Positions 15,187 through 24,077 of a DNA stretch of 64,000 nucleotides are shown here, one piece after another. This DNA comes from Phytopseudomonas argentinensis. Its GTDB lineage: Bacteria > Pseudomonadota > Gammaproteobacteria > Pseudomonadales > Pseudomonadaceae. The position numbers and the translations under genes were made by a program. Position 1 is the stretch's first letter. Every line of letters begins with the position of its first letter. The stretch is from the NCBI RefSeq assembly GCF_900113905.1, contig NZ_FORC01000001.1, positions 496,001 to 560,000 on the forward strand, in the 5' to 3' direction. Below the pieces are notes generated by a model that saw only the letters and a program-made list of their open reading frames with translations, did no database searches and was not told the origin of the DNA.

Positions 15187-16113
15187 ATGAAGGCTCCACG
15201 TGTAACCCTCGACCAGTGGCGCACCCTCCAGGCCGTGGTCGACAACGGCGGCTTTGCCCAGGCGGCCGACGTGCTGCACCGCTCGCAATCGTCGGTCAGC
15301 TACACCGTGGCGCGCATGCAAGAACAACTTGGCGTGCCGCTGCTGCGCATCGACGGGCGCAAGGCGGTACTAACCGAAGCCGGCGACGTGCTGCTGCGCC
15401 GTTCCCGGCAACTGGTCAAGCAGGCCAGCCAGCTCGAGGACCTGGCGCACCATATGGAGCAAGGCTGGGAGGCCGAAGTGCGGCTGGTGGTCGATGCTGC
15501 CTACCCGAGCGCCCGCCTGGTCCGTGCCCTGACCGCCTTCATGCCGCAGAGCCGTGGCTGCCGGGTGCGCCTGCGCGAGGAGGTGTTGTCCGGCGTCGAG
15601 GAAGTGCTCAAGGAAGGCGTCGCCGACCTGGCGATCAGCGCCTACAACATCCCCGGTTTTCTCGGCTCGGAAATGAGTCCGGTGGAATTCATCGCCGTGG
15701 CCCACCCCGAGCATCCGTTGCATCGCCTGCAGCGCGAGCTGAATTTCCAGGACCTGGAAACCCAGATGCAGGTGGTGATCCGTGACTCCGGGCGTCATCA
15801 GCCTCGCGATATGGGCTGGCTCGGCGCCGAGCAGCGCTGGACGGTGGGCAGCCTGGCCACGGCGGCGACCTTCGTCGGCAGCGGCCTGGGTTTTGCCTGG
15901 CTGCCGCGCCACATGATCGAACGCGAGCTCGGTGATGGCCTGCTCAAGCCCCTGCCGCTGGACAAGGGTGGCAGCCGCAAGCCGGTGTTCTTTCTCTACG
16001 CCAGCAAGGACAAGGCGCTGGGTCCGGCCACGCAGATCCTGACCGACCTGATCCAGCGCTTCGATGCGGCCCCGCTCGATGCCGTTCTCGGTTCGCGCGC
16101 CTCGCCCGCCTGA
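15187..16113 (+). CDS. LysR-family transcriptional regulator
   Basis: A 308-residue regulator. Its helix-turn-helix occupies about residues 5-65 ([20 protein letters not shown] then [20 protein letters not shown]), followed by the linker helix and a periplasmic-binding-protein-like effector domain from about residue 95. The ligand is unknown. The ATG at 15187 follows AAGGAG at good spacing; upstream codons run into the neighbouring gene. It may regulate itself and the divergent exported-protein gene at 14798, but no target is certain. Confidence 0.9.
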   Translation: MKAPRVTLDQWRTLQAVVDNGGFAQAADVLHRSQSSVSYTVARMQEQLGVPLLRIDGRKAVLTEAGDVLLRRSRQLVKQASQLEDLAHHMEQGWEAEVRLVVDAAYPSARLVRALTAFMPQSRGCRVRLREEVLSGVEEVLKEGVADLAISAYNIPGFLGSEMSPVEFIAVAHPEHPLHRLQRELNFQDLETQMQVVIRDSGRHQPRDMGWLGAEQRWTVGSLATAATFVGSGLGFAWLPRHMIERELGDGLLKPLPLDKGGSRKPVFFLYASKDKALGPATQILTDLIQRFDAAPLDAVLGSRASPA

Positions 16114-16211
16114 GCCCTGCCCCATGGCCTGTTTCGCGTGGGCGACTGCAGGCTTGCCTTTCTGCGGGAAGTCGAAAACACTGCCGACTACTCATCCAAG
16201 GACTAGACCCG

Positions 16212-16766
16212 ATGCTGAAGAAACTCGCCCTCACCGCCTGCTCGCTACTGTTCACTGCCCACCTGATGGCGGCGGAAAACCCCACCGTGTTGCTGACCAC
16301 CAGCCTGGGTGAAATCGAAGTGCAGCTCGACGAGCAGAAAGCCCCGGTCAGCACCCAGAACTTCCTCGCCTACGTGGATAGCGGTTTCTACAAGGGCACC
16401 GTGTTTCACCGGGTGATCCCGGGGTTCATGGTGCAAGGCGGCGGCTTCGACGAAAGCATGCGTCAGAAGCAGACCCAGGCGCCGATCAAGAACGAAGCCG
16501 ACAACGGCCTGCACAACGTGCGCGGCACCCTGGCCATGGCGCGTACCCAGGTTCGCGACTCGGCCACCAGCCAGTTCTTCATCAACCATACCGACAACGC
16601 CTTCCTCGACCATGGCTCGCGTGACTTCGGCTACGCCGTGTTCGGCAAGGTGACCAGCGGCATGGAAGTGGTCGACCGCATCGCCCAGGTGCGCACCGCC
16701 AACCGCGCCGGCCAGCAGAACGTACCGGTCGACCCGGTGGTGATTCTCGACGCCAAGCGCCTCTGA
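16212..16766 (+). CDS. ppiA: Periplasmic peptidyl-prolyl cis-trans isomerase A (cyclophilin)
   Basis: A 184-residue cyclophilin with a signal peptide ([20 protein letters not shown]) that places it in the periplasm, where it assists envelope protein folding. Cyclophilin core motifs are present: [15 protein letters not shown] (active-site Arg and Phe), [16 protein letters not shown] and the closing [14 protein letters not shown]. Length and order match E. coli PpiA. A GC-rich hairpin follows the stop. Confidence 0.93.
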   Translation: MLKKLALTACSLLFTAHLMAAENPTVLLTTSLGEIEVQLDEQKAPVSTQNFLAYVDSGFYKGTVFHRVIPGFMVQGGGFDESMRQKQTQAPIKNEADNGLHNVRGTLAMARTQVRDSATSQFFINHTDNAFLDHGSRDFGYAVFGKVTSGMEVVDRIAQVRTANRAGQQNVPVDPVVILDAKRL

Positions 16767-16788
16767 TACTGCTACCCTCCCCTGGTAA

Positions 16789-16810
16789 CCCACGCGCCTG
16801 AACGCGTGGG
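16789..16810 (+). terminator. Hairpin after ppiA
   Basis: Eight-base-pair stem CCCACGCG/CGCGTGGG (16789-16796 and 16803-16810) with a six-base loop, followed by CTTACTT. It is a weak intrinsic terminator 22 bases after the stop. Confidence 0.6.
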
Positions 16811-16897
16811 CTTACTTCAGCGCCCTGCGCTCCTGCCCCCCTCGGCAGCCTTCTTTACCCGCCACCACCCATCATCCGCCAGAGCAGACTGCACCCC

Positions 16898-18733
16898 ATG
16901 TTGTTTCGCCGCTTCGAAAACCTCATCGACGTCTTCAAACCCAGCCCCGACGTGGCGCCGCCCGACGGCATGCTGCGCTTCTACGCCCACTACTTGAAGC
17001 AGGTGTGGCCGTTGATGGTGGTGGTGCTGGTGGTCGGCTTCTTCGCCGCGGTGATCGAAGTGGCGCTGTTCAGTTTCCTCGGCCAGCTGATCGACATGGC
17101 ACAGGCCACCAGCGATGCCCGCACCTTCTTCGCCGAATACCAGGGCGAACTGCTGTGGATGGCCCTGGTGGCAATGATCATCAGACCTCTGGTGTTCGGC
17201 CTGCACAACCTGCTCACCCACCAGGCGATCAACCCGGGGCTGACCAACCTGATCCGCTGGCAGAACCACCGCTATGTGCTCAAGCAGAGCCTGAATTTCT
17301 TCCAGAACGACTTCGCCGGGCGTATCGCCCAACGGGTCATGCAGACCGGCCCCTCGCTGCGCGACTCGGCCATGCAGGTGATCGACGCCCTATGGCACGT
17401 GGTGGTCTATGCCGGCAGCGCGCTGTACCTGTTCGCTGCCGCCGACCTGCGGCTGATCGTGCCATTGACCCTGTGGATCATCGGCTACAGCGCGGCACTC
17501 TGGTATTTCGTGCCGCGTATCAAGGCCCGTTCGGCCGCTGCCTCGGCGGCGCGTTCCAAGGTTATGGGCCGAGTGGTCGACGGCTACAGCAACGTGGCCA
17601 CGCTCAAGCTGTTCGCCCATTCCCGAGAGGAAGAAACCTACGCCCGCGAGGCCATGCAGGAGCTGCTCGACAAGTTCCGCCTGCAGTCGCGCACCATCAC
17701 CAGCCTGGACTTCCTGATCACCTGCATGAACGGCCTGCTGATCGTCAGCACCGGCGCCCTTGCGCTGTGGCTGTGGAGCGAGGCGCTGATCAGCACCGGC
17801 GCCATCGCCCTGGCACTTGGCCTGGTGATCCGCATCAACAACATGGCCGAATGGATCATGTGGGTGGTCAATGGCATCTTCGAGAACGTCGGCACCGTGC
17901 AGGACGGCATGCAGACCATCGTCCAGCCACGTCACGTGGTCGACCGCGAAGACGCCAAACCCTTGCAGGTGCAGCAAGGCGGCGTGCACTTCGAAGACGT
18001 GCACTTTCACTACGGCAAGACAGGCGGCGTGATCAGCGGCCTGGACATCACCATTCGTCCCGGCGAGAAGATCGGCCTGGTCGGCCCCTCCGGCGCCGGC
18101 AAGTCGACCCTGGTCAACCTGCTGCTACGCCTCTATGACCTGGAAAGCGGGCGCATCCTTATCGATGGTCAGGACATCGCCACGGTCAGCCAGGAAAGCC
18201 TGCGCGCCAACATCGGCGTGGTTACCCAGGACACCTCCCTGCTGCACCGTTCGATTCGCGACAACCTGCGCTACGGCCGCCCCGAGGCCAGCGATGAAGA
18301 GCTCTGGGCCGCTGCCCGCAAGGCCCGTGCAGAGGGTTTCATCGCCACCCTCGACGATAGTCAGGGCGGCCTTGGCTTCGACGCCCAGGTGGGTGAACGC
18401 GGCGTCAAGCTCTCCGGTGGCCAGCGCCAGCGCATCGCCATCGCCCGGGTACTGCTCAAGGACGCGCCGATCCTGATCATGGACGAAGCCACCTCGGCGC
18501 TGGACTCGGAAGTCGAGTCGGCGATCCAGGAAAGCCTCGACAGCCTCATGGATGGCAAGACGGTGATCGCCATCGCCCACCGCCTGTCGACCATCGCACG
18601 CATGGATCGCCTGGTGGTGATCGATAAGGGCCAGGTCATCGAGACCGGTACCCACGCCGAGCTGATCGCCCGCGGCGGCCTGTATGCGCGCCTCTGGCAG
18701 CACCAGACCGGCGGCTTCGTCGGCGTCGATTGA
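16898..18733 (+). CDS. ABC exporter, fused permease and ATPase (MsbA-like)
   Basis: A 611-residue half-transporter that should work as a homodimer in the inner membrane. A six-helix permease domain (about 35-330) is followed by an ATPase domain (about 365-600) with Walker A GPSGAGKST, Q-loop VVTQDTSLL, signature LSGGQRQR, Walker B ILIMDEATSALD and switch His in AIAHRLS. The family covers lipid, peptide and drug exporters; the substrate cannot be read. It differs from MsbA by an N-terminal cytoplasmic stretch (residues 1-30). It is a single gene with its own upstream region. Confidence 0.9.
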   Translation: MLFRRFENLIDVFKPSPDVAPPDGMLRFYAHYLKQVWPLMVVVLVVGFFAAVIEVALFSFLGQLIDMAQATSDARTFFAEYQGELLWMALVAMIIRPLVFGLHNLLTHQAINPGLTNLIRWQNHRYVLKQSLNFFQNDFAGRIAQRVMQTGPSLRDSAMQVIDALWHVVVYAGSALYLFAAADLRLIVPLTLWIIGYSAALWYFVPRIKARSAAASAARSKVMGRVVDGYSNVATLKLFAHSREEETYAREAMQELLDKFRLQSRTITSLDFLITCMNGLLIVSTGALALWLWSEALISTGAIALALGLVIRINNMAEWIMWVVNGIFENVGTVQDGMQTIVQPRHVVDREDAKPLQVQQGGVHFEDVHFHYGKTGGVISGLDITIRPGEKIGLVGPSGAGKSTLVNLLLRLYDLESGRILIDGQDIATVSQESLRANIGVVTQDTSLLHRSIRDNLRYGRPEASDEELWAAARKARAEGFIATLDDSQGGLGFDAQVGERGVKLSGGQRQRIAIARVLLKDAPILIMDEATSALDSEVESAIQESLDSLMDGKTVIAIAHRLSTIARMDRLVVIDKGQVIETGTHAELIARGGLYARLWQHQTGGFVGVD

Positions 18734-18761
18734 GGCCGGTGCGCCCGCGCCATGAAAATAG

Positions 18762-18773
18762 TTAGCTTGCTAA
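18762..18773. promoter_or_regulatory. SlyA-type box TTAGCAAGCTAA
   Basis: A perfect 12-bp palindrome, extended by one G/C pair to GTTAGC-TT-GCTAAC (18761-18774). Read on the minus strand it is identical to the published SlyA consensus TTAGCAAGCTAA. Arms CATGAAAA/TTTTCATG (18751-18758, 18783-18790) surround it. It lies about 145 bases upstream of the DUF2790 gene. A MarR/SlyA-family regulator is the likely binder. Confidence 0.5.
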
Positions 18774-18915
18774 CATCATCATTTTTCATGATGTCCACTA
18801 GCAAAGGCATCAATTTCCGCGATGCCGACATTGCTGGTCATATAAGCCTCACGAGGCAACGCAACCGACTGGTTCGGTAAGGCTGCCTCACATCGAAATG
18901 ATCGAGGACTTCATC

Positions 18916-19179
18916 ATGAAAATCGCCACCGCCGTTACCGCCCTGCTTTCCAGTCTCGCGCCTGCCGTGTTCGCCGCCGACATGCAGCCCAAACCCGGCG
19001 CCGGCCTGCCGACCGAGGACTACCACTACGGCATGAAAGTCGATGTACAGAAAGTGCTGTACCGCACCGACGTCTCCGACAAGCGCGGCGTCGTGCCCGT
19101 GATCATGGTGTTCACCGACAGCCAGGGTGAGACCCACAAGATGCGTTTCCTGGAGTGGGGCGGCCGTTACGACGGTTGA
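18916..19179 (+). CDS. DUF2790 small periplasmic protein
   Basis: An 87-residue protein with a signal peptide (MKIATAVTALLSSLAPAVFA, cleavage after FAA) and the DUF2790 body: YHYGMKVDVQKVLYRTD and VMVFTDSQGETHKMRFLEW. Pseudomonas genomes carry many copies of this family, several of them stress- or metal-induced, but no biochemical role is established. The ATG at 18916 follows GAGGA; another ATG 18 bases upstream is less well placed. A SlyA-like palindrome lies in its upstream region, and a convergent acyltransferase gene ends 57 bases downstream. Confidence 0.85.
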   Translation: MKIATAVTALLSSLAPAVFAADMQPKPGAGLPTEDYHYGMKVDVQKVLYRTDVSDKRGVVPVIMVFTDSQGETHKMRFLEWGGRYDG

Positions 19180-19236
19180 TCGGTCGCGTGCCGCGCTCGC
19201 GCGCTGTGGGCCACCCCAGCGCGCCACCGCGGCAGC

Positions 19237-20361
19237 TCACGCCTGCCGGTACGGCAACATCTCCCGCGCCTGCTCGGCATAAGCCAGCACCCCCTCGCGC
19301 TCCTCGCGCAGAAACCCCGCCACCGCATCACGCAACCCCTGATGTACCAGGTAGTGCCAGGAATGGGTGATGGTCGGTTCGAAGCCGCGTATCAGCTTGT
19401 GCTCCCCCTGGGCACCGGCGTCGAAGCGGCGCAGCCCCTGGGCGATGGCCTGCTCCATGCCCTGGTAGAAGCAGGTTTCGAAGTGCAGCCGGTCGAACTC
19501 CGCCAGGCATCCCCAGTAGCGCCCGTACAGGCTGTCGCCGCCCTGCAGGCTGAAGGCCATGGCCACCGGCTGGGTGCCGCGACAGGCCAGCACCACACGA
19601 ATCGCCTCGGGCATGCGCTCGGCCAGTAGGCTGAAGAACTCCCGGGGCAGGTAGGGCCGCTGGCCACGTACGTGGTAGGTATTGGCGTAGCAGTGGAAAA
19701 CGAAATCCCACTCCGATTCGCTCAACTGGTGCCCCTCGCGCCAGTCGAACGCGATGCCCTGCCCCGCCACCTGCTCGCGCTCCTTGCGCATCTGCTTGCG
19801 CTTGCGCGAGCTGAGGGTATCGAGAAAATCCTGGAAATCCCGGTAGCCGCGGTTGTGCCAGTGAAACTGGCAGCCCAGGCGCTGCAGCCAGCCATCGCGC
19901 CCCTGCAGCAGCGCATCTGCGGCGGCATCGGTGAAATTCACGTGCAGACTGGACAGCCCCTGCTCTTCGAGGCTCGCGGTCAGCGTATCGAGCAACCGCC
20001 CTGCCGCTTCTGGCGAACCCAACAGGCGCTGGCCCGTCACCGGCGAAAACGGAATGGCGCCGAGCAGTTTCGGATAGTAGCCAATCCCGGCGCGACGGCA
20101 GGCATCGGCCCAACCGTGATCGAACACGTATTCGCCCTGGGAGTGGTATTTGACATAGGCCGGCAAGGCCGCCGATGGCTGACCATCGCTACCCAGCAGT
20201 ACCTGATGGGCCGCCTGCCAACCGCTGCGCCCGCCTACGCTGCCGCTGTCTTCCAGCGTGGCCAAGAAGGCATGGCGCAGAAACGGCTGCTCGCTGGACG
20301 ACAGCGCATCCCAACTCGCAGCCGGCACGCCGTGCAAGGAATCGGCGAGAACAAGGGTCAT
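19237..20361 (-). CDS. GNAT-superfamily acyltransferase (FemAB-like)
   Basis: A 374-residue cytoplasmic protein of the FemAB/peptidoglycan-biosynthesis branch (formerly DUF482) of the GNAT superfamily. Two GNAT-like halves are visible; diagnostic segments are YVKYHSQGEYVFDHGWADAC, LHVNFTDAAADALL, LGCQFHWHNRGYRDFQDFL and GRYWGCLAEFDRLHFETCFY followed by KLIRGFEP. Such proteins may add amino-acyl groups to small acceptors, but the substrate is unknown. I chose the ATG at 20361, preceded by GGAG; a longer in-frame upstream stretch lacks a ribosome site. Confidence 0.87.
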   Translation of the reverse strand: MTLVLADSLHGVPAASWDALSSSEQPFLRHAFLATLEDSGSVGGRSGWQAAHQVLLGSDGQPSAALPAYVKYHSQGEYVFDHGWADACRRAGIGYYPKLLGAIPFSPVTGQRLLGSPEAAGRLLDTLTASLEEQGLSSLHVNFTDAAADALLQGRDGWLQRLGCQFHWHNRGYRDFQDFLDTLSSRKRKQMRKEREQVAGQGIAFDWREGHQLSESEWDFVFHCYANTYHVRGQRPYLPREFFSLLAERMPEAIRVVLACRGTQPVAMAFSLQGGDSLYGRYWGCLAEFDRLHFETCFYQGMEQAIAQGLRRFDAGAQGEHKLIRGFEPTITHSWHYLVHQGLRDAVAGFLREEREGVLAYAEQAREMLPYRQA

Positions 20362-20730
20362 GGCATGGCTCCAGCAGGAAATATTTCGGGGCCGGTGACG
20401 GGGCTGCAAACGCACCAGCGAGGGCAAGCCCTGATCAGCATGATGCCGTCGCATACCTGCGATCACAACCGCCGTCACCCTCAAACTTTAACAATCGGCC
20501 TATAAGGTTCGGCCGCATAATTACGCCCGATCTATACCCCGCCCAACGCCTTCGAAAAACGCCTCATATACAACGCAACCGTTTGATTCTAAAAAAGTTC
20601 CTCAGACTTGAAAATGTCACGCCACAGCAAGCCTTCTGTCATATCCGATTTCCATAATCGCCTCCGTCCAAACCGACGATGTCATGCCAACGGCACTGAC
20701 GGCGTTTCATAAACGAAGGAGCTTTTTTCA
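20362..20730. other. Non-coding regulatory stretch upstream of the porin gene
   Basis: About 370 bases between divergent genes. AT content rises from about 20470 to 20660 (TTTGATTCTAAAAAAG, ATATCCGATTTCC), as expected for a strong porin promoter with a long leader; no single -35/-10 pair stands out. The porin ribosome site AAGGAG is at 20716-20721. No gene or repeat was seen. Confidence 0.5.
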
Positions 20731-21828
20731 ATGAAGATGAAGTTGATTGCGGTTGCTGTTGGTGCTGCACTGTCGGTGCCTGCTGTAGCAATGGCAGACG
20801 TGAGCATCTATGGCCGTGCGCACGTATCGGTTGACTACCTCGATGACGGTGCCCGTTACTCCGAAACCAACCTGTCGAGCAACTCGTCACGTCTGGGCTT
20901 CAAGGGCGACCATGAAATCAATCCGGATCTGAAAGCCTTCTTCCAGATCGAGCAGCAGATCAACTTCACCACTGGCTCGTCCGATGGCGGCACCAGCTTC
21001 GCCACCCGCGATACCTTCGTGGGTCTGGGCGGCAACTTCGGCGCCATTCAGGTCGGCCGTTTCGACAGCCCGTTCAAAGTCGCTCGCGGCCCGTTCAACC
21101 TGTTCGGTGACCAGGTCGGCGACATGAACAACCTCGCCCGCGTCACTGCCGGCCGCCTCGACGAGCGTTACGACAACACCATCCAGTACACCACCCCGGA
21201 CTTCAGCGGCTTCAACGTCAAAGTGGCCTATTCGATGTACCGCGGCCAGTCGCTCAACATCACCGACACCACTGCGAACAACGAAGACAGCGACGCCTTC
21301 AGCACCTCGCTGAACTACCTCGGCGGCCCGCTGGAAGCCTCCCTGGCCTACGAGAAAGTCGAAGAAGACACCCTGCGCGGCGAAGCCGACTCCATCCGCG
21401 CCGCTGTCGCCTACAAGATCGTCGACAACTTCAAGCTGGTCGGCTTCTACCAGACCACCGATTTCGATGGTGTCAGCACCACCACCAGCGCTCAGCGCGA
21501 TGCCGGTACTTTCAACGTCTACGGTCTGGGTGGCGAGTTCGCCATTGCCAAGAACACCGCACTGAAAGCCACCTGGATGACCAACGACAGCGACGCCGAT
21601 GATTCCGACGCCACCATGTGGGTCGTAGGCATCGAGCACAAGCTGGATAAGGCCGTACGCGTCTATGCCAACTATGCGGTAGTAGATAACGACGACAACG
21701 TCGCCTACTCGCCGTGGATGCAATCCCGTACCGCTAACCCGCAGAACCAGTCGGTCGTCAACGGCGTGAACGAAGCTGCTGGTGAAAAAGCCGCCGGCTT
21801 CACCGTAGGTCTGCGCTACGACTTCTGA
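20731..21828 (+). CDS. Outer-membrane general porin (Gram-negative porin family)
   Basis: A 365-residue porin with a signal peptide (MKMKLIAVAVGAALSVPAVAMA) and a mature part opening DVSIYGRAHVSVDYL, the usual first strand of 16-strand trimeric porins. It continues as alternating beta strands with acidic loops (YRGQSLNITDTTANNEDSDA) and ends in a terminal Phe (GLRYDF), the assembly signal read by BamA. It lets small hydrophilic solutes diffuse across the outer membrane; selectivity is unknown. The start is fixed by AAGGAG upstream. A strong hairpin follows the stop. Confidence 0.92.
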   Translation: MKMKLIAVAVGAALSVPAVAMADVSIYGRAHVSVDYLDDGARYSETNLSSNSSRLGFKGDHEINPDLKAFFQIEQQINFTTGSSDGGTSFATRDTFVGLGGNFGAIQVGRFDSPFKVARGPFNLFGDQVGDMNNLARVTAGRLDERYDNTIQYTTPDFSGFNVKVAYSMYRGQSLNITDTTANNEDSDAFSTSLNYLGGPLEASLAYEKVEEDTLRGEADSIRAAVAYKIVDNFKLVGFYQTTDFDGVSTTTSAQRDAGTFNVYGLGGEFAIAKNTALKATWMTNDSDADDSDATMWVVGIEHKLDKAVRVYANYAVVDNDDNVAYSPWMQSRTANPQNQSVVNGVNEAAGEKAAGFTVGLRYDF

Positions 21829-21855
21829 TCCCGCCCGCGGATTGGAGTGAAAACG

Positions 21856-21886
21856 AGCCGGGCTGTTCTTCGAGAGCAGCCCGGCT
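21856..21886 (+). terminator. Terminator of the porin gene
   Basis: Ten-base-pair perfect stem AGCCGGGCTG/CAGCCCGGCT (21856-21865 and 21877-21886) with an 11-base loop, followed by TGTCATTT. Confidence 0.75.
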
Positions 21887-21983
21887 TGTCATTTAACTGA
21901 CACCTCTCCGTCTTATTCTCGCGTTCGAAATGTAACCGTCCCCATACCGCCGCCACCGGCGGGTCTTCTGCCTAGGAGTCTTC

Positions 21984-22679
21984 ATGCGCCGTTTGTTCGT
22001 TATCGCCCTGGCCGGGCTGCTGGCCGCTTGCGCTCAGCAGCCCAAAGTTCAGCTGTATTCCGGTGCACCTCAGCCGCAGAGCGAAGTGCTGACTGTCGTA
22101 GTACCTGGCGAGCTGGAAATCCGCAGCATCAACGGCCAGCCCTACAAGGCGGCCAATGCTGCCTACAACCTGGATGACAAGCAGCTGTTGCTGCAGCCGG
22201 GTGCCTATCAAATTCAAGCGTTCTACAAGAATGGCTTCGACGTTGCCGGCGGCATCAGCCATGAAGTAGTGCGCAGCCGCACTGCAATCTTCGACATCGA
22301 TGGCAAAGCGGGCGACGTGTGGCGCCTGGAATTCGACCGCCCGCAGAACCTGGCCGAAGCCAAGAAGTTCGAAGAAGAATTCAAGGCCTGGGCAGTGAAC
22401 ACGCGCACCGGCGAACGGGAACAGGCCCAAGAGGGTAATCGCAACGTTTCGGCACTTGCGGCCCTCATGGGCACCAGTGAAGTCGCCACCCAGCCCACCA
22501 CCGTTGCCCCGCTGGGCAGCGCTCCGGCACAAGCTGCCCAGCCCGTGGCCCTGCAGCCCGCGCCGAGCCAGGCTGCCGCCCTGCCGCACAACGACGCCAC
22601 CCTCACCACCCTGCAGCAAATGTGGAACCTGCTGACCCCGGAAAGCCGCAGCGCCTTCCTGAAATGGGCCAAGCCGTAA
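21984..22679 (+). CDS. Outer-membrane lipoprotein, DUF2057 (YccT-like)
   Basis: A 231-residue predicted lipoprotein: the signal peptide MRRLFVIALAGLLAAC carries the lipobox LAAC (Cys16), which is acylated. The mature part matches DUF2057 (VVVPGELEIRSINGQPYK, LQPGAYQIQAFYKNGF, then VVRSRTAIFDIDGKAGDVWRL), followed by an Ala/Gln/Pro-rich linker (about 165-205) and a short helical end (LQQMWNLLTPESRSAFLKW). The function of the family is unknown. The ATG follows TAGGAG. It is monocistronic, with a strong hairpin immediately downstream. Confidence 0.85.
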   Translation: MRRLFVIALAGLLAACAQQPKVQLYSGAPQPQSEVLTVVVPGELEIRSINGQPYKAANAAYNLDDKQLLLQPGAYQIQAFYKNGFDVAGGISHEVVRSRTAIFDIDGKAGDVWRLEFDRPQNLAEAKKFEEEFKAWAVNTRTGEREQAQEGNRNVSALAALMGTSEVATQPTTVAPLGSAPAQAAQPVALQPAPSQAAALPHNDATLTTLQQMWNLLTPESRSAFLKWAKP

Positions 22680-22689
22680 GTGATGAACC

Positions 22690-22714
22690 GAGCTCCCGCC
22701 GCCGGCGGGAGCTC
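22690..22714. terminator. Hairpin between the lipoprotein and KAS III genes
   Basis: Eleven-base-pair stem GAGCTCCCGCC/GGCGGGAGCTC with a three-base loop (22690-22700 and 22704-22714). It lies between convergent genes and may serve both. Confidence 0.7.
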
Positions 22715-22766
22715 ATTCTCAGCGCTCAGCGCTTATAGACCTCGCAAGCCCCTCCTCCGCACGCAC

Positions 22767-23891
22767 TCAACGCTTGCGCAGAATCACGCTACCGATCGAA
22801 TAACCGGCGCCAAACGAGCTGAGCACGCCCAGGCTACCTGCCGGCAGATCATCCTGATGCTTGTGCAGGGCAATCACCGAACCGGCCGAACTGGTGTTGG
22901 CGTAGGTGTCGAGAATCACCGGCGCCTCATGGGCCTCGGGGTCGCGACCCAGCAGCTTGCGGGCGATCAGCTGGTTCATGTTGAGGTTGGCCTGGTGCAG
23001 CCAGAAGCGCTTCACATCGGCCACATCCAGGTCGTTCTCCTGCAGATGGGCAGCGATCAGCTCGGCGACCATCGGGCAGACTTCCTTGAACACCTTGCGC
23101 CCTTCCTGCACGAACAGCCGGCCTTCGGCCACTGCACCTGCCTCGTCGGCAGCGCGGTTGAGAAAGCCGAAGTTATTGCGGATGTTGTTGGAAAACTGGG
23201 TCAGCAGCTTGGTGCCGACGATCTCGAACTGATGCTCGGAGGTCGCCAGATCCGCGCGTTCCAGAATCACCGCCGTGGCCGCATCGCCAAAGATGAAATG
23301 GCTGTCGCGGTCGCGGAAGTTCAGGTGCCCGGTGCAGATCTCCGGGTTGACCATCAGGATCGCTCGCGCCTGGCCCAGCTGGATGCTGTTGGCGGCGGCC
23401 TGGATGCCGAAGGTGGCCGAGGAGCAGGCCACATTCATGTCGAAGCCGAAGCCCCGAATGCCCAGAGCCGCCTGCACTTCGATGGCCACCGCCGGGTAGG
23501 CGCGCTGCAGGTTGGAACAGGCGACGATCACCCCGTCGATGTCCGCGGCGCTCTTGCCGGCGCGGGCCAGCGCCTCTTGCGCTGCCGCCACTGCCATCTC
23601 ACAGAGAATGCCCCACTGCTGGTTATCCCGCTCAGGGATGAAGGGCACCATGCGCTGCGGATCGAGAATACCCTGCTTGTCGATCACGAAACGGCTCTTG
23701 ATGCCCGAGGCCTTTTCGATGAAGGCGCTGTTCGATTCGCTCAGCGCCTCGACCTCGCCACGCTCGATGGCCTCGGCGTTGTCGCTGTTGAACTGCTGCA
23801 CGTAGGCATTGAAGGACGCCACCAACTCGTCGTTGGAAATGCTGTTGGCCGGTGTGTACAGGCCTGTGCCGCTGATGACGACGTTATGCAC
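22767..23891 (-). CDS. Beta-ketoacyl-ACP synthase III-like enzyme, long type
   Basis: A 374-residue thiolase-fold enzyme of the KAS III group, which condenses an acyl-CoA primer with malonyl-ACP. The catalytic triad is intact: Cys156 (NVACSSATFG), His299 (WLHQANLNMNQ) and Asn332 (YANTSSAGSV). It is about 55 residues longer than FabH, with an extra segment at residues 25-90. This matches the P. aeruginosa PA3286 type, reported to shunt octanoyl-CoA from beta-oxidation into fatty acid synthesis; the match is from memory of length and motifs. The start is a GTG at 23891, preceded by AGAGGAAACAGC. Confidence 0.87.
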   Translation of the reverse strand: MHNVVISGTGLYTPANSISNDELVASFNAYVQQFNSDNAEAIERGEVEALSESNSAFIEKASGIKSRFVIDKQGILDPQRMVPFIPERDNQQWGILCEMAVAAAQEALARAGKSAADIDGVIVACSNLQRAYPAVAIEVQAALGIRGFGFDMNVACSSATFGIQAAANSIQLGQARAILMVNPEICTGHLNFRDRDSHFIFGDAATAVILERADLATSEHQFEIVGTKLLTQFSNNIRNNFGFLNRAADEAGAVAEGRLFVQEGRKVFKEVCPMVAELIAAHLQENDLDVADVKRFWLHQANLNMNQLIARKLLGRDPEAHEAPVILDTYANTSSAGSVIALHKHQDDLPAGSLGVLSSFGAGYSIGSVILRKR

Positions 23892-24077
23892 GCTGTTTCC
23901 TCTTGTTCGGGGCTGTTGCCGGGCAGGCCGTGGCAGACGGCCGACGGCACCGGTGCACGGGCGGGCGACACACGCCACCTCATAACCCGTATTCACTGGC
24001 GCTCAAGTGTGCCACAGCCTCAGCGCTCGCGCCCATTGCGCAGATAAACTGGCACCGCCCGGGCATGGCCGAGCACG

